From contig JAJPHN010000025.1 in the NCBI GenBank assembly GCA_021325235.1, forward strand, positions 496,001 to 560,000: DNA of 64,000 nt, given 5' to 3'. The number at the start of each line of letters is the position of its first letter. The stretch's first letter is position 1. The notes beneath the pieces are model-generated. The model searched no databases. It was not told the origin of the DNA and saw only the letters and a program-made list of their open reading frames with translations. The position numbers and the translations under genes are program-made. This stretch comes from Terriglobia bacterium (GTDB taxonomy: Bacteria; Acidobacteriota; Terriglobia; Bryobacterales; Bryobacteraceae). Below, piece after piece: positions 53,898 through 62,673 of this stretch.

Positions 53898-55370
53898 ATG
53901 CCGGTGAGAAGTCATGCGGTCGTGATTGCAGGCGGCGGCCCGACTGGCCTTATGCTGGCTGGTGAACTGGCTCTGGCGGGGGTCGATGTGGCGGTCATCG
54001 AGCGGCGCGAAACGCAGGAACTCACCGGGTTGCGCGCAGGCGGCCTGCACATACGTACGCTCGAGCTGCTCGATCAGCGCGGAATCGCCGACCGCTTCCT
54101 TTCACAAGGGCAGAGGATTCCGGGTGCATTTTTCGGCGGCATCACTCTCGACATGAGCGATACGCCCACTCGCCACAACTACTTCCTCGCGCTCTGGCAG
54201 ACGCGCATCGAATGTACTCTGGCCGAGTGGGTTGCGGAACTCAGAGTCCCGCTCTACCGTGGACACGAGCTGACGGGCTTCGCACAGGACGAAGACGGCG
54301 TCACGGTCGAGCTCTCCAGCGGTCAATCGTTGCGAGCGAAATATCTCGTAGGCTGCGATGGGGGCCGAAGCCGGGTTCGCAAAAAAGCTGAAATCGATTT
54401 CCCCGGCTGGGACGCGTCGACGAGCTACCTGATTGCTGAAATCGAAACCACTGAGGAGCCGGCCTGGGGTATCCGTCGAAGTGAAAAAGGCATCAACGCG
54501 ATCGCCAAAGTCGACGATGCGGGCTATGCGCGCGCCGTGTTGAACGAAAACCAGGTAGGTCAGAGCGATGAGCCAACATTGGACGACGTCCGCAGCGCGC
54601 TGATAAGCGTCTATGGGACCGATTATGGTCTGCGTAGCGCCGGCTATATCTCGCGATTCAGCGATATGACGCGCCAGGCAGCCTCGTATCGGAACGGACG
54701 CGTGCTGCTGGCCGGCGATGCAGCGCACGTACATTCTCCGAAGAGCGGCCAGGGCCTCAATATCGGCATTCAGGATGCGGTGAATCTCGGCTGGAAACTC
54801 GCCCAGGTGGTGCACGGGACATCGCCTGAGAGTCTTCTGGACAGCTATCATGCCGAGCGGCACCCGGTTGGCGCACGCGTGCTGCGCAACACGATGGCGC
54901 TTACGGCGCTCGACCGCGGCGAGGACCGTGTCGATGCTTTGCGTGAGATGATGTGCGAACTGCTTCAAAGCGATGAGCCGCGCCGGCACTATGTGGCGAT
55001 GATCTCCGGTCTCGACATTCGCTACGAACTCGGCAAGGGACATCCACTGCTTGGCCGCCGCATGCCCGATCTCGATCTGATCAGTACGGACGGCTCAGTG
55101 CGCGTCTATACGTTGCTGCACACGGGCCGCCCGGTATTTCTCAATCTGGATGAATCTCGAAGCTTCGACATTGCTCCATGGGCAAATCGCGTGCAGCGTA
55201 TCGACGCGAAATACGAAGGTAAGTGGCAGCTTCCGGCGCTCGGGATGATATCAACGCCCGAAGCCGTGCTGATTCGGCCCGACGGGTACGTCGCCTGGGC
55301 CGGTGACGATGGCCAATCCGGACTGGCTCATGCGTTGACCGCCTGGTTCGGAGCGCCCGCAGCCGCATGA
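53898..55370 (+). CDS. Class A FAD monooxygenase, rifampicin-monooxygenase-like
   Basis: A 490-residue flavoprotein hydroxylase. The FAD/Rossmann loop is IAGGGPTGLMLAGELALAG, followed by RAGGLHIRTLELLDQRGIAD, the DG motif YLVGCDGGRSRVRKKA and the GD motif VLLAGDAAHVHSPKSGQGLN with IQDAVNLGWKL. A C-terminal thioredoxin-like domain (from about 390) ends the chain. Order and wording resemble rifampicin monooxygenase and polyketide hydroxylases. The ATG at 53898 (GGAGAG upstream) starts the enzyme; the longer frame adds 66 non-family residues. NAD(P)H is the likely reductant. Substrate may be an aromatic compound; resistance is not established. Confidence 0.85.
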   Translation: MPVRSHAVVIAGGGPTGLMLAGELALAGVDVAVIERRETQELTGLRAGGLHIRTLELLDQRGIADRFLSQGQRIPGAFFGGITLDMSDTPTRHNYFLALWQTRIECTLAEWVAELRVPLYRGHELTGFAQDEDGVTVELSSGQSLRAKYLVGCDGGRSRVRKKAEIDFPGWDASTSYLIAEIETTEEPAWGIRRSEKGINAIAKVDDAGYARAVLNENQVGQSDEPTLDDVRSALISVYGTDYGLRSAGYISRFSDMTRQAASYRNGRVLLAGDAAHVHSPKSGQGLNIGIQDAVNLGWKLAQVVHGTSPESLLDSYHAERHPVGARVLRNTMALTALDRGEDRVDALREMMCELLQSDEPRRHYVAMISGLDIRYELGKGHPLLGRRMPDLDLISTDGSVRVYTLLHTGRPVFLNLDESRSFDIAPWANRVQRIDAKYEGKWQLPALGMISTPEAVLIRPDGYVAWAGDDGQSGLAHALTAWFGAPAAA

Positions 55371-55532
55371 TTCCGGCCAGGTGCTTCGATTCGGGTGCAG
55401 CCTTTCCGAGAATCGGGCAAGAAGTTGTTCAGAAACGAACAGCGCGCCGATCGTCACTGTGCTTAACTTGTTGCATCCAGAGATTCGGTCGAGATGCGAC
55501 CGCTGGTATGGCGGTTGCATCCTGAAAGGGTC

Positions 55533-56684
55533 ATGACAAGCACGATCCCTGCTGGAAAATCCATGTCCAATGTAGGCACGCGTACGGTTCTGGTGGTGGA
55601 TGATCAGCCGGACGTGCTCGAAGCGCTACGGCTCGTGCTGAAAGGCGCGGGATACACGGCGCGCATGGCGGATTCGCCGGAGAGCGCTCTGGCTGCGGCG
55701 GCGGCGTACGATCCGGATCTGATCGTAATCGACATGAACTACGATCAGGACACGACCTCGGGCGAAGAGGGGATCGTGCTGCTCGACCGTTTGCGTGCGC
55801 TGCGGCGGCATGTTCCGATCCTCGCCATGACAGGCTGGAGCACGATCGAAATCGCGGTGCGTGCCATGCAACATGGCGCGGCGGATTTCATTACCAAGCC
55901 GTGGGACGTGAAGCAGTTGCTGGCGACGTTTGAGAAACACCTGAATTCCGGTCGAGGCGAGGATCACAACAACGAGCGCGCCCACGCGACCGATCTGGCT
56001 ATTGCGCGGCGCATTCAGCAGAAGCTGCTTCCGCCGAACGAGTATCACGCAGCCGGCCTGCAGTTTCATTGCGCGTTTCTGCCGGCCGGCGATGTAGGCG
56101 GAGATCTGTACGATTTCTTTGAGCTTGACGAGCATCGCGTTGCCTTTCTGCTGGCCGATGTTTCCGGCAAGGGCATGGCAGCGGCGCTGCTTGTGGCGAC
56201 ACTACAGGCGACGATCCGCGGGCAGCGCGAGATTGCTGCGGATCCGGGCGTACTGGTGGAGCGCGTAAACCGCTTGTTCTACCAGGCCACACGTCCCGAG
56301 CATTTCGCCACTATGTTTTTTGGCGTCTACGATGCGCGGGAGCGGATGGTGCGCTATGTGAATTGCGGACATCCCCCGGCCGTGCACGTACCTCACACCG
56401 GCGAGCACACGCTGCTGAAACCAACGGCATTGATCCTGGGCGCGTTCGAACGGTCGAACTTCCCCGAGGAGCGATTGCCGTTCGAAGCGGGCGATCGGCT
56501 GGTGTTGTATTCCGATGGCGTCTCGGAGGCCGGCATGGACGAGGATGACGGCTGGGCGCTCGATGCGATCCGAGTACTCGGAAGGAAAAACGGACAGTCG
56601 ATTGCAGGCTCGCTCGCGGCTGCCGCGAATGCGCGCGATGCGCAGATGGACGATATCACCGTGCTCGAGATACGAGCGGAGTAA
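55533..56684 (+). CDS. Response regulator with PP2C phosphatase output (RsbU-like)
   Basis: A 383-residue protein. The receiver domain (about 15-130) starts TVLVVDDQPDVLEALRLVLK. The phospho-acceptor region VIDMNYDQDTTSGEEGIVLL has an inserted loop between the Asp and the usual MP, as in some NtrX/RpfG-like receivers. From 160 comes a SpoIIE/PP2C serine phosphatase domain: LLPPNEYHAAGLQFHCAFLP, AGDVGGDLYDFFEL, LADVSGKGMAAALLVATLQA, YVNCGHPPAVHV, LYSDGVSEA and MDDITVLEIRAE. Such proteins dephosphorylate anti-sigma-factor antagonists, releasing a stress response. The start could also be ATG 55563. Confidence 0.9.
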   Translation: MTSTIPAGKSMSNVGTRTVLVVDDQPDVLEALRLVLKGAGYTARMADSPESALAAAAAYDPDLIVIDMNYDQDTTSGEEGIVLLDRLRALRRHVPILAMTGWSTIEIAVRAMQHGAADFITKPWDVKQLLATFEKHLNSGRGEDHNNERAHATDLAIARRIQQKLLPPNEYHAAGLQFHCAFLPAGDVGGDLYDFFELDEHRVAFLLADVSGKGMAAALLVATLQATIRGQREIAADPGVLVERVNRLFYQATRPEHFATMFFGVYDARERMVRYVNCGHPPAVHVPHTGEHTLLKPTALILGAFERSNFPEERLPFEAGDRLVLYSDGVSEAGMDEDDGWALDAIRVLGRKNGQSIAGSLAAAANARDAQMDDITVLEIRAE

Positions 56685-56707
56685 GGCACAGTTCGTCTCT
56701 GAATGGT

Positions 56708-56995
56708 TCAAGTGAGAGCGGACAGCAGGCTTTCCGGGCTTACAGAGTCGAAGACCAACACGCCGAGTACGAAGACCTCCACGTCCGCCATCGGCTGGGA
56801 AGCGAAGAACAAAGTGCCATTAAAGTCGAGTTGGTTCATTTGTTGAAGGAAGCGCACGTAGCGCTCCGGTAGCTCGGTCCCGAAGGATGAACTCACCCGA
56901 GCAGGCAGGCGCACCAGACTCTCGGGCACGACGGCATCGGGATGCCGCTGATGGGCACGCAGGCGTATCGGATCAAGGTCGTTGCGGATATGCAC
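56708..56995 (-). pseudogene. Gene fragment, possibly YbjN-like
   Basis: The minus strand encodes a 95-residue frame whose C-terminal half (ERYVRFLQQMNQLDFNGTLF, FASQPMADVEVFVLGVLVFD) has good codon use and ends normally. The first half is degenerate and overlaps another fragment on the plus strand, so the 5' part appears lost. The pattern of a helix followed by strands loosely resembles YbjN/secretion-chaperone domains; this is not secure. Confidence 0.35.
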
Positions 56996-57249
56996 GAACC
57001 GGCAATCTGCCGTTCGATACGGTCCGCACGTTATTCGAGCTATCGAAACTGGTCACGCGCGACAAGATCAAGGACATCAAAATCGAATTCTGGTCCGATG
57101 AAAGCCATGGCGACGCCCTGTCGAGCTTCAAGTTTCACGGCTGGATCAGCTCCTGCAACGTCGCCAGCGGCGTGAATCATACGCTCACTATCTTGTTGCA
57201 GCCCTCGCTCGATGCGAAGCAGTTCGTCGACATGCAGCACGGCAATTAA
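56942..57249 (+). pseudogene. Frameshifted gene fragment, unknown function
   Basis: The frame starting at ATG 56942 (MPLMGTQAYRIKVVADMH) continues only if one base is supplied near 56995. It then continues in the next register as TGNLPFDTVRTLFELSKLVT, IKIEFWSDESHGDALSSFKF, HGWISSCNVASGVNHTLTIL and LQPSLDAKQFVDMQHGN, stop TAA at 57247-57249. Both halves have coding-like third bases. It looks 5'-truncated and frameshifted, or carries a sequence error. I do not recognise the family; the closing pattern recalls tube proteins of contractile systems, untested. Confidence 0.45.
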
Positions 57250-57342
57250 CCGAACCTCGAAAATACCGAGAGTCGGCATATATCGATCTGTCGACGTGCG
57301 CGGCATTCATCGCTAACCGCCCGCGGTGATATTTTGGCTGCG

Positions 57343-58125
57343 ATGAGCTCTTCTCTGGATCTGTTTAATTTGAGCGGACGAGTAGCGGTGGTGATGGGCG
57401 GGACCTCCGGCATCGGACGCGAATTGGCGCTGGGGCTTGCCAGCGCCGGTGCCGACGTGGTCGCAACGGGACGCCGCGAAGCCCTGGTTGACGCTGTTGC
57501 GGGCGAAATTGAAGAGATGGGCCGTCGCACCCTGCGCAAAACGGCCGATGCTTCAAAACGCGAATCGATCGATGCTCTGCGCGACTCTGTAGTCGCGGAA
57601 CTCGGCGGGGTCGACATTCTGGTTAATGCGGCCGGGCAGACGTTTCGGAAACCGACAGCAGATGTCTCCGAAGCGCAGTGGAACAACCTCTTCGACGTCA
57701 ATCTGACCGGAACCCTGCGTGCCTGCCAGAGTTTTCATGAGGCGCTCGCCAAGAGCGGACGCGGGCGCGTGATCAATATCGCCTCGCTCACTTCGTACCT
57801 GGGATTTATGGAGGTGACCGCGTACGCAGCTTCCAAAGCGGCGGTGCTCGGCTTGACACGCAATCTCGCAGTTGAATGGGCGCGCGAGGAAATCAAGGTG
57901 AACGCCATCGCACCAGGCGTGTTTCGCACTGAGTTGAACTCGGCATTGCTCGACGGAACAGAACGCGGACGTGAACTGCTACTGCGAACCCCGATGAAGC
58001 GTTTTGGCAAGACCTCGGAACTGGTTGGAACTGCCATCTTGTTAGCTTCGGATGCGGCCTCGTTCATTACGGGCCAATGCATCGGCGTCGATGGAGGCTT
58101 TCTGGCGAGCGGCGTGAATCAGTAA
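57343..58125 (+). CDS. SDR-family oxidoreductase
   Basis: A 260-residue classical short-chain dehydrogenase. It has VVMGGTSGIGREL (cofactor loop), NAAG in VDILVNAAGQTF, the catalytic Ser in INIASLTSYLG, YAASK with Tyr/Lys, and PG in NAIAPGVFRTELN. It ends DGGFLASGVNQ. GlcDH/FabG-like; the closest types act on sugars or polyols (gluconate or sorbose), but the substrate is uncertain. The start may be TTG 57334 or ATG 57343. It is 28 bases before cystathionine beta-synthase, so possibly co-transcribed. Confidence 0.9.
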   Translation: MSSSLDLFNLSGRVAVVMGGTSGIGRELALGLASAGADVVATGRREALVDAVAGEIEEMGRRTLRKTADASKRESIDALRDSVVAELGGVDILVNAAGQTFRKPTADVSEAQWNNLFDVNLTGTLRACQSFHEALAKSGRGRVINIASLTSYLGFMEVTAYAASKAAVLGLTRNLAVEWAREEIKVNAIAPGVFRTELNSALLDGTERGRELLLRTPMKRFGKTSELVGTAILLASDAASFITGQCIGVDGGFLASGVNQ

Positions 58126-58153
58126 AGCGCGCGCGGCGACAATAGGAAAGGGA

Positions 58154-59536
58154 TTGAACGGCTCCATGACTGTTGCGCCACCGCCCACGCTCGCACTGAT
58201 CGGCAATACGCCGCTGGTTGAACTGACAGGTTTCGATACCGGCCCGTGCGAACTGTTCCTGAAGCTTGAGTCGCAGAATCCGGGCGGCTCGATCAAGGAT
58301 CGGATGGCAGTCTCGATGATCGAAGCAGCCGAGCGCTCGGGGGCGCTCAAGCCGGGCGACACGATCGTCGAAGCGACCGCGGGCAACACGGGCATCGGGC
58401 TCGCATTGGTAGCAGCGATCAAAGGGTACCGGCTGATTCTCGTGATTCCCGATAAGATGTCGCCTGAAAAGATCGCCCACGCGCGCGCACTCGGAGCCGA
58501 TATCCGGATCACTCGCTCGGACGTGGGCCCTGGCCATCCCGAGTATTACCAGGACATGGCAGCGCGGATTGCGCGGGAGGCACCGCGCGGCTACCACATC
58601 AATCAGTTCGGCAACCAGGCGAATCCGCTGGCGCACGAGATTACCACCGGGCCCGAAGTGTGGCACCAGATGGATCACCGCGTGGATGCGGTTGTATGCG
58701 GGGTCGGTTCAGGCGGAACGCTGACGGGTTTAAGCCGATTCTTCGCTCGCGTCCAGCCCGAATGCGAGATGGTGCTGGCGGATCCCGAGGGCTCGTCGCT
58801 CGCCGAATTTGTGCGCAGCGGAAATTTAGTTCCGTCGGGAAATTATGCGGTAGAGGGCATCGGCGGAAGTTGTGTGCCGCAGGTAGCGGATTTTTCGCGC
58901 GTGCACAAGGCTTACAGTATCAGCGATCGCGAGAGCTTTTCGACCGCGCGCGAATTGTTGAAGAAAACAGGTATCTTCGGCGGCCCGTCATCCGGTACGC
59001 TGCTTGCCTCGGCGCTGCGTTACTGCCGCGAACAGAAAGAGCCGAAACGAGTCGTGACGTTCGTCTGCGACACAGGATCGAAGTATCTGTCGAAGATGTA
59101 CAACGATTACTGGATGCTCGATCAGGGGTACGCTGAACGCCCGGCTACCGGAACATTGCGCGAATTGATCACGCGGCGCTATGAGGAAGGCGCAGTCATT
59201 ACGGTGGCGCCGGAAGATACATTGCTCACCGCGTGGCAGCGTATGCGCATGGCGGATATTTCGCAGGTGCCGGTAATCGAGAACGCGCGCTGCGTCGGTG
59301 TGCTCGACGAATCCGATCTGCTTCTGGCGTTGCACGACGATGCCAATCGATTCAAATCTCCTGTGCGCGAGGCCATGAGCAGCCGCCTGGAGACGGTTTC
59401 CGCCGATGCGGCTCTCCCGGCGGTCTATGACATTGTGAATCGCGGATTGGTGGCGCTTGTGACCGAAGGCGATAGCTTCCTCGGCTTGATTACGCGTTCG
59501 GATCTGCTGAGTCACTTACGCAGGAAACTTCAGTAA
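58154..59536 (+). CDS. Cystathionine beta-synthase
   Basis: A 460-residue PLP enzyme joining serine and homocysteine. PLP Lys48 lies in NPGGSIKDRMA. EATAGNTGIGLALVAAI is the phosphate loop, and GVGSGGTLTGLSRFF and GGPSSGT follow. The C-terminal 120 residues form two CBS domains (VITVAPEDTLLTAWQRMRM; SRLETVSADAALPAVYDIVN) that may bind adenosyl ligands. The pairing with a gamma-acting enzyme next door marks reverse transsulfuration. The TTG start with AGGAAAGGG close upstream is kept; ATG 58166 is the alternative. Confidence 0.93.
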   Translation: MNGSMTVAPPPTLALIGNTPLVELTGFDTGPCELFLKLESQNPGGSIKDRMAVSMIEAAERSGALKPGDTIVEATAGNTGIGLALVAAIKGYRLILVIPDKMSPEKIAHARALGADIRITRSDVGPGHPEYYQDMAARIAREAPRGYHINQFGNQANPLAHEITTGPEVWHQMDHRVDAVVCGVGSGGTLTGLSRFFARVQPECEMVLADPEGSSLAEFVRSGNLVPSGNYAVEGIGGSCVPQVADFSRVHKAYSISDRESFSTARELLKKTGIFGGPSSGTLLASALRYCREQKEPKRVVTFVCDTGSKYLSKMYNDYWMLDQGYAERPATGTLRELITRRYEEGAVITVAPEDTLLTAWQRMRMADISQVPVIENARCVGVLDESDLLLALHDDANRFKSPVREAMSSRLETVSADAALPAVYDIVNRGLVALVTEGDSFLGLITRSDLLSHLRRKLQ

Positions 59537-59546
59537 ATCGGAAAAT

Positions 59547-60695
59547 ATGAATTACAAATTCGGAACCCGCGCCATCCATGCGGGTCAGGAGCCCGATCCA
59601 TCCACTGGCGCGATTATGACGCCGATCTATGCGACGTCGACCTATGTGCAGCAGAGCCCGGGCGTGCACAAAGGCTTCGAGTATTCGCGCTCGCAGAATC
59701 CGACGCGCTTTGCCTATGAGCGCTGCGTGGCCGATCTCGAAGGCGGCGCCCGGGGATTTGCCTTCGCTTCCGGGCTGGCGGCTATGTCCACCATTCTCGA
59801 ATTGCTCGATACTGGCGCACATGTGATTACGGGAGACGATCTCTATGGTGGGACGTACCGGCTCTTTGAACGTGTTCGAAAGCGCAGCGCGGGGTTGCAA
59901 TGCAGCTTCGTCGATATGTCGGATCCGGGCGCGATCGAAAAAGCCTGGCGGCCGAATACGAAAATGGTGTGGGTCGAGACGCCCTCCAATCCGCTATTGA
60001 AACTGGCGGATCTGAGCGCGATCGGCAAACTGGCGCGGGGACGAGGCGCGCTGACCGTTTCCGACAATACGTTCGCGAGTCCGTTTCTGCAGCGGCCCCT
60101 CGAGCATGGTTTCGACCTGGTGGTGCATTCGGCCACCAAGTATCTGAACGGGCATTCGGATATGGTTGGCGGGGTGGTGGTGGTGAAGCATCCAGAGCTG
60201 GCGGACACGGTCAAATTTCTTCAGAATGCGATCGGAGCGATTGCGGCACCTTTCGACTCGTTTCTGGCGCTGCGCGGGTTGAAGACGCTGCATCTGCGTA
60301 TGGAGCGGCATTGCTCGAATGCACTGGCGCTGGCTGCATGGCTTGAGACGCATCCGGCCATTGAACGCGTGATCTATCCGGGATTGCCCTCGCATCCGCA
60401 GCATGAACTGGCAAAACGGCAGATGTCGGCCTTCGGCGGCATGATCACCGCGATTGTGAAGGGCGGTCTCGAGAAATCCCGGAGAATGCTTGAGCGTTGC
60501 CGAATCTTCGCCCTTGCCGAGAGTTTAGGCGGAGTCGAGAGCCTGATCGAGCACCCGGCCATCATGACGCACGCCTCTATACCGGCCGAGCAGCGGCAGG
60601 CGGCGGGCATTTCGGATGGACTGGTGCGGATCTCGGTGGGCGTCGAGGATTTAGACGATCTGCGGGCCGATCTGAACCAGGCCTTGAACGGGTAG
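59547..60695 (+). CDS. Cystathionine gamma-lyase / gamma-synthase
   Basis: A 382-residue Cys/Met-metabolism PLP enzyme. The PLP lysine is Lys198 in HSATKYLNGHSDMVGG. YSRSQNPTRFAYERC and FASGLAAMSTILELLDTG bind cofactor phosphate, and SLGGVESLIEHPAIMTH ends the active site. Immediately downstream of cystathionine beta-synthase (10 bases), it probably cleaves cystathionine to cysteine, completing conversion of homocysteine to cysteine. Gamma-synthase activity cannot be excluded by sequence. Confidence 0.92.
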   Translation: MNYKFGTRAIHAGQEPDPSTGAIMTPIYATSTYVQQSPGVHKGFEYSRSQNPTRFAYERCVADLEGGARGFAFASGLAAMSTILELLDTGAHVITGDDLYGGTYRLFERVRKRSAGLQCSFVDMSDPGAIEKAWRPNTKMVWVETPSNPLLKLADLSAIGKLARGRGALTVSDNTFASPFLQRPLEHGFDLVVHSATKYLNGHSDMVGGVVVVKHPELADTVKFLQNAIGAIAAPFDSFLALRGLKTLHLRMERHCSNALALAAWLETHPAIERVIYPGLPSHPQHELAKRQMSAFGGMITAIVKGGLEKSRRMLERCRIFALAESLGGVESLIEHPAIMTHASIPAEQRQAAGISDGLVRISVGVEDLDDLRADLNQALNG

Positions 60696-60732
60696 CCCCG
60701 AGAGTTTTCCGGGCTCCGCCGGACTAGTCTAT

Positions 60733-62673
60733 GTGCGTTCCGGTTGGCTGATTCTGGTTGCCCTTGGTGTCTCTGCGCTGGCGCAGACCCCGGGCGATGC
60801 CGAGCTGAACAGCGCCTATAAAGCACTCTCAGCGAAGGATTACGATAACGCCATCGCACTGTTTCGCAAAGGCTTAGCTGCGCAACCGCAGAACGCGAAA
60901 GTACATAAGGATTTAGCCTACACGCTGCTCAAGGCGGGCGAAAACGCGGATGCGCGGGATGAGTTTGAGCGCGCTCTACAAATCGATCCAAAGGACGAAA
61001 CCGCGGCGCTCGAGTTTGCCTTTCTCGCCTACGAGACGAAGAAGCCGATCGACGCGCGGCGCATGTTCGACAAGCTGCGACACTCAGCCAATCCGGCGAC
61101 CAGAGCAACGGCCGAGCAGGCGTTTCAGAACATCGACAAGCCGCTGGCCGATGGCATCGCGCGCTGGCAGGAGGCGCTCCGGCGAGCTCCCGATCCGAAC
61201 GCGCTCTCCACATTCAGCGCGCATTGGGAGCTGGCGCAGACGGCGGAGCTGCGGGACGATTTGCCGCTGGCTGCCGAGCAATTCGAGATATGCCGCAAGC
61301 TGAAGCCGCAATTGCCGGAGCTGCTGCTCATTTTGGGGCGCGTCTGGGCTGCCGGGGGACGGGCGGAAGAAGCGCATGCCGCTCTGCTGGCTGCTTCCCG
61401 ATCGAAGGACTCCCGCACCGCCGAACAGGCTCTGGCGCAGCTGGGCACGCGCTATCCCTATCCATACGAATTCACGGCTGCCATCAAGCTCGATCCGCAA
61501 AATGTGACGCTGCGCAAAGAACTCGCCTACCTGTATCTCGCCATGCACAAACAGGCGGAGGCGATCGAGCAGTTTGAACAGATTCTGGTTCTGGATGCGA
61601 GCGACGCAGCCGTTCGCGAGCAGCTCGATGCACTGCGCGGTCTCAAATCCCGTCCGGCGGCATCGGCTCCGCAAGCCGCGAAAGTGGATGCCAAAGCCAT
61701 GGGTTTGAAAAGTCTGAAGCTCGGCTATATGCGCGATGCGATTCGTTACCTGCAGCAGGCGCACGAAGAAAATCCCGAAGATGCCGAAGTCCTGCTGGGA
61801 CTCGGCTATGCCTACAATCTGGCGAAAGACGACTCGGAGGCACTGGTATGGTTCAATCGCGCGCGCCAGTCGGATGATCCTGCCACTGCGGCAGAGGCAT
61901 CAAAGGCGTATCACAATCTGCGTGGAGACCCGACGCCGGAAACCAGCGTATTCACAACACCCGTATTTTCGACGCGCTGGCACGATGCCTTTGCCTGGGG
62001 ACAAGTTAAGCGCACCATACCAATGCCCTGGCTCGGGAACGCGAACCGGTTCTTATCGTTCTATGTCTCGGCGCTGTTTGATGGAGACCTGAAAGGCAGC
62101 GTGCCGAATCAGGCGCTCGCGCCTCAGTATCTCTCTACCAGCTCGGTCACGCTTGGGGCAGGTGTTTCGACTAGGACCTGGCATCACATCACGGCGTCGG
62201 TGCAAGCTGGTGAGGCAATCAATTACCTCCCATCACGCCACGATGTGGGGCGTGCGATTCCGGATTATCGTGCTGACTTGAATTTCGTGAAAGGCTTTGG
62301 GCATCTGCTCGGGAGCAAAAATAACGGCCTATTCTACGAGACCACGGCAGACGCAGTTTACATTCATCGCTTCGATAAAGACTGGCTGTTCTACTGGGAT
62401 AATCGCGCGGGCGAAACGCTGCATTTCGGCGGTAGCTTTTCCGCACAGGCCCTCTTCAATCTGAACTATGTTCGCGACTTGAAGAGCGAATACTGGGCCA
62501 ATACGTTGGAAATGGGCCCAGGGCTGAAATTCCACACACCGGGAATGCCTCCTAATCTGTATCTGTCAATAGATGCACTCCACGGCTTCTATACTGCGTG
62601 GTCGCCCAAGCCGAACTATAACGATCTGCGCGTCAGCATTACTTACGGAGCGACCAAAACGACAAAATGGTGA
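60733..62673 (+). CDS. TPR protein with outer-membrane barrel-like C-terminus
   Basis: A 646-residue protein. Signal peptide (WLILVALGVSALAQ) about 1-18. TPR repeats run from about 22 to 400 (NAIALFRKGLAAQPQNAKVH; ARDEFERALQIDPKDETAAL; AIEQFEQILVLDASDAAVRE). The last 240 residues have alternating beta strands and aromatic ends (FLSFYVSALFDGDLKG; TADAVYIHRFDKDWLFYWDN; YDLRVSITYGATKT-like end) as in the NfrA/PgaA/PelB class of export porins. It probably guides polysaccharide across the outer membrane. The next gene overlaps its stop by four bases (GTGA) and is glycoside-hydrolase-like, supporting the idea. Confidence 0.75.
   Translation: MRSGWLILVALGVSALAQTPGDAELNSAYKALSAKDYDNAIALFRKGLAAQPQNAKVHKDLAYTLLKAGENADARDEFERALQIDPKDETAALEFAFLAYETKKPIDARRMFDKLRHSANPATRATAEQAFQNIDKPLADGIARWQEALRRAPDPNALSTFSAHWELAQTAELRDDLPLAAEQFEICRKLKPQLPELLLILGRVWAAGGRAEEAHAALLAASRSKDSRTAEQALAQLGTRYPYPYEFTAAIKLDPQNVTLRKELAYLYLAMHKQAEAIEQFEQILVLDASDAAVREQLDALRGLKSRPAASAPQAAKVDAKAMGLKSLKLGYMRDAIRYLQQAHEENPEDAEVLLGLGYAYNLAKDDSEALVWFNRARQSDDPATAAEASKAYHNLRGDPTPETSVFTTPVFSTRWHDAFAWGQVKRTIPMPWLGNANRFLSFYVSALFDGDLKGSVPNQALAPQYLSTSSVTLGAGVSTRTWHHITASVQAGEAINYLPSRHDVGRAIPDYRADLNFVKGFGHLLGSKNNGLFYETTADAVYIHRFDKDWLFYWDNRAGETLHFGGSFSAQALFNLNYVRDLKSEYWANTLEMGPGLKFHTPGMPPNLYLSIDALHGFYTAWSPKPNYNDLRVSITYGATKTTKW

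Noticed and set aside
55480-55500. Short GGTCG...CGACC hairpin before the PP2C regulator.
   Set aside because: A five-base stem in GC-rich DNA is expected by chance, with no T-run or known site.
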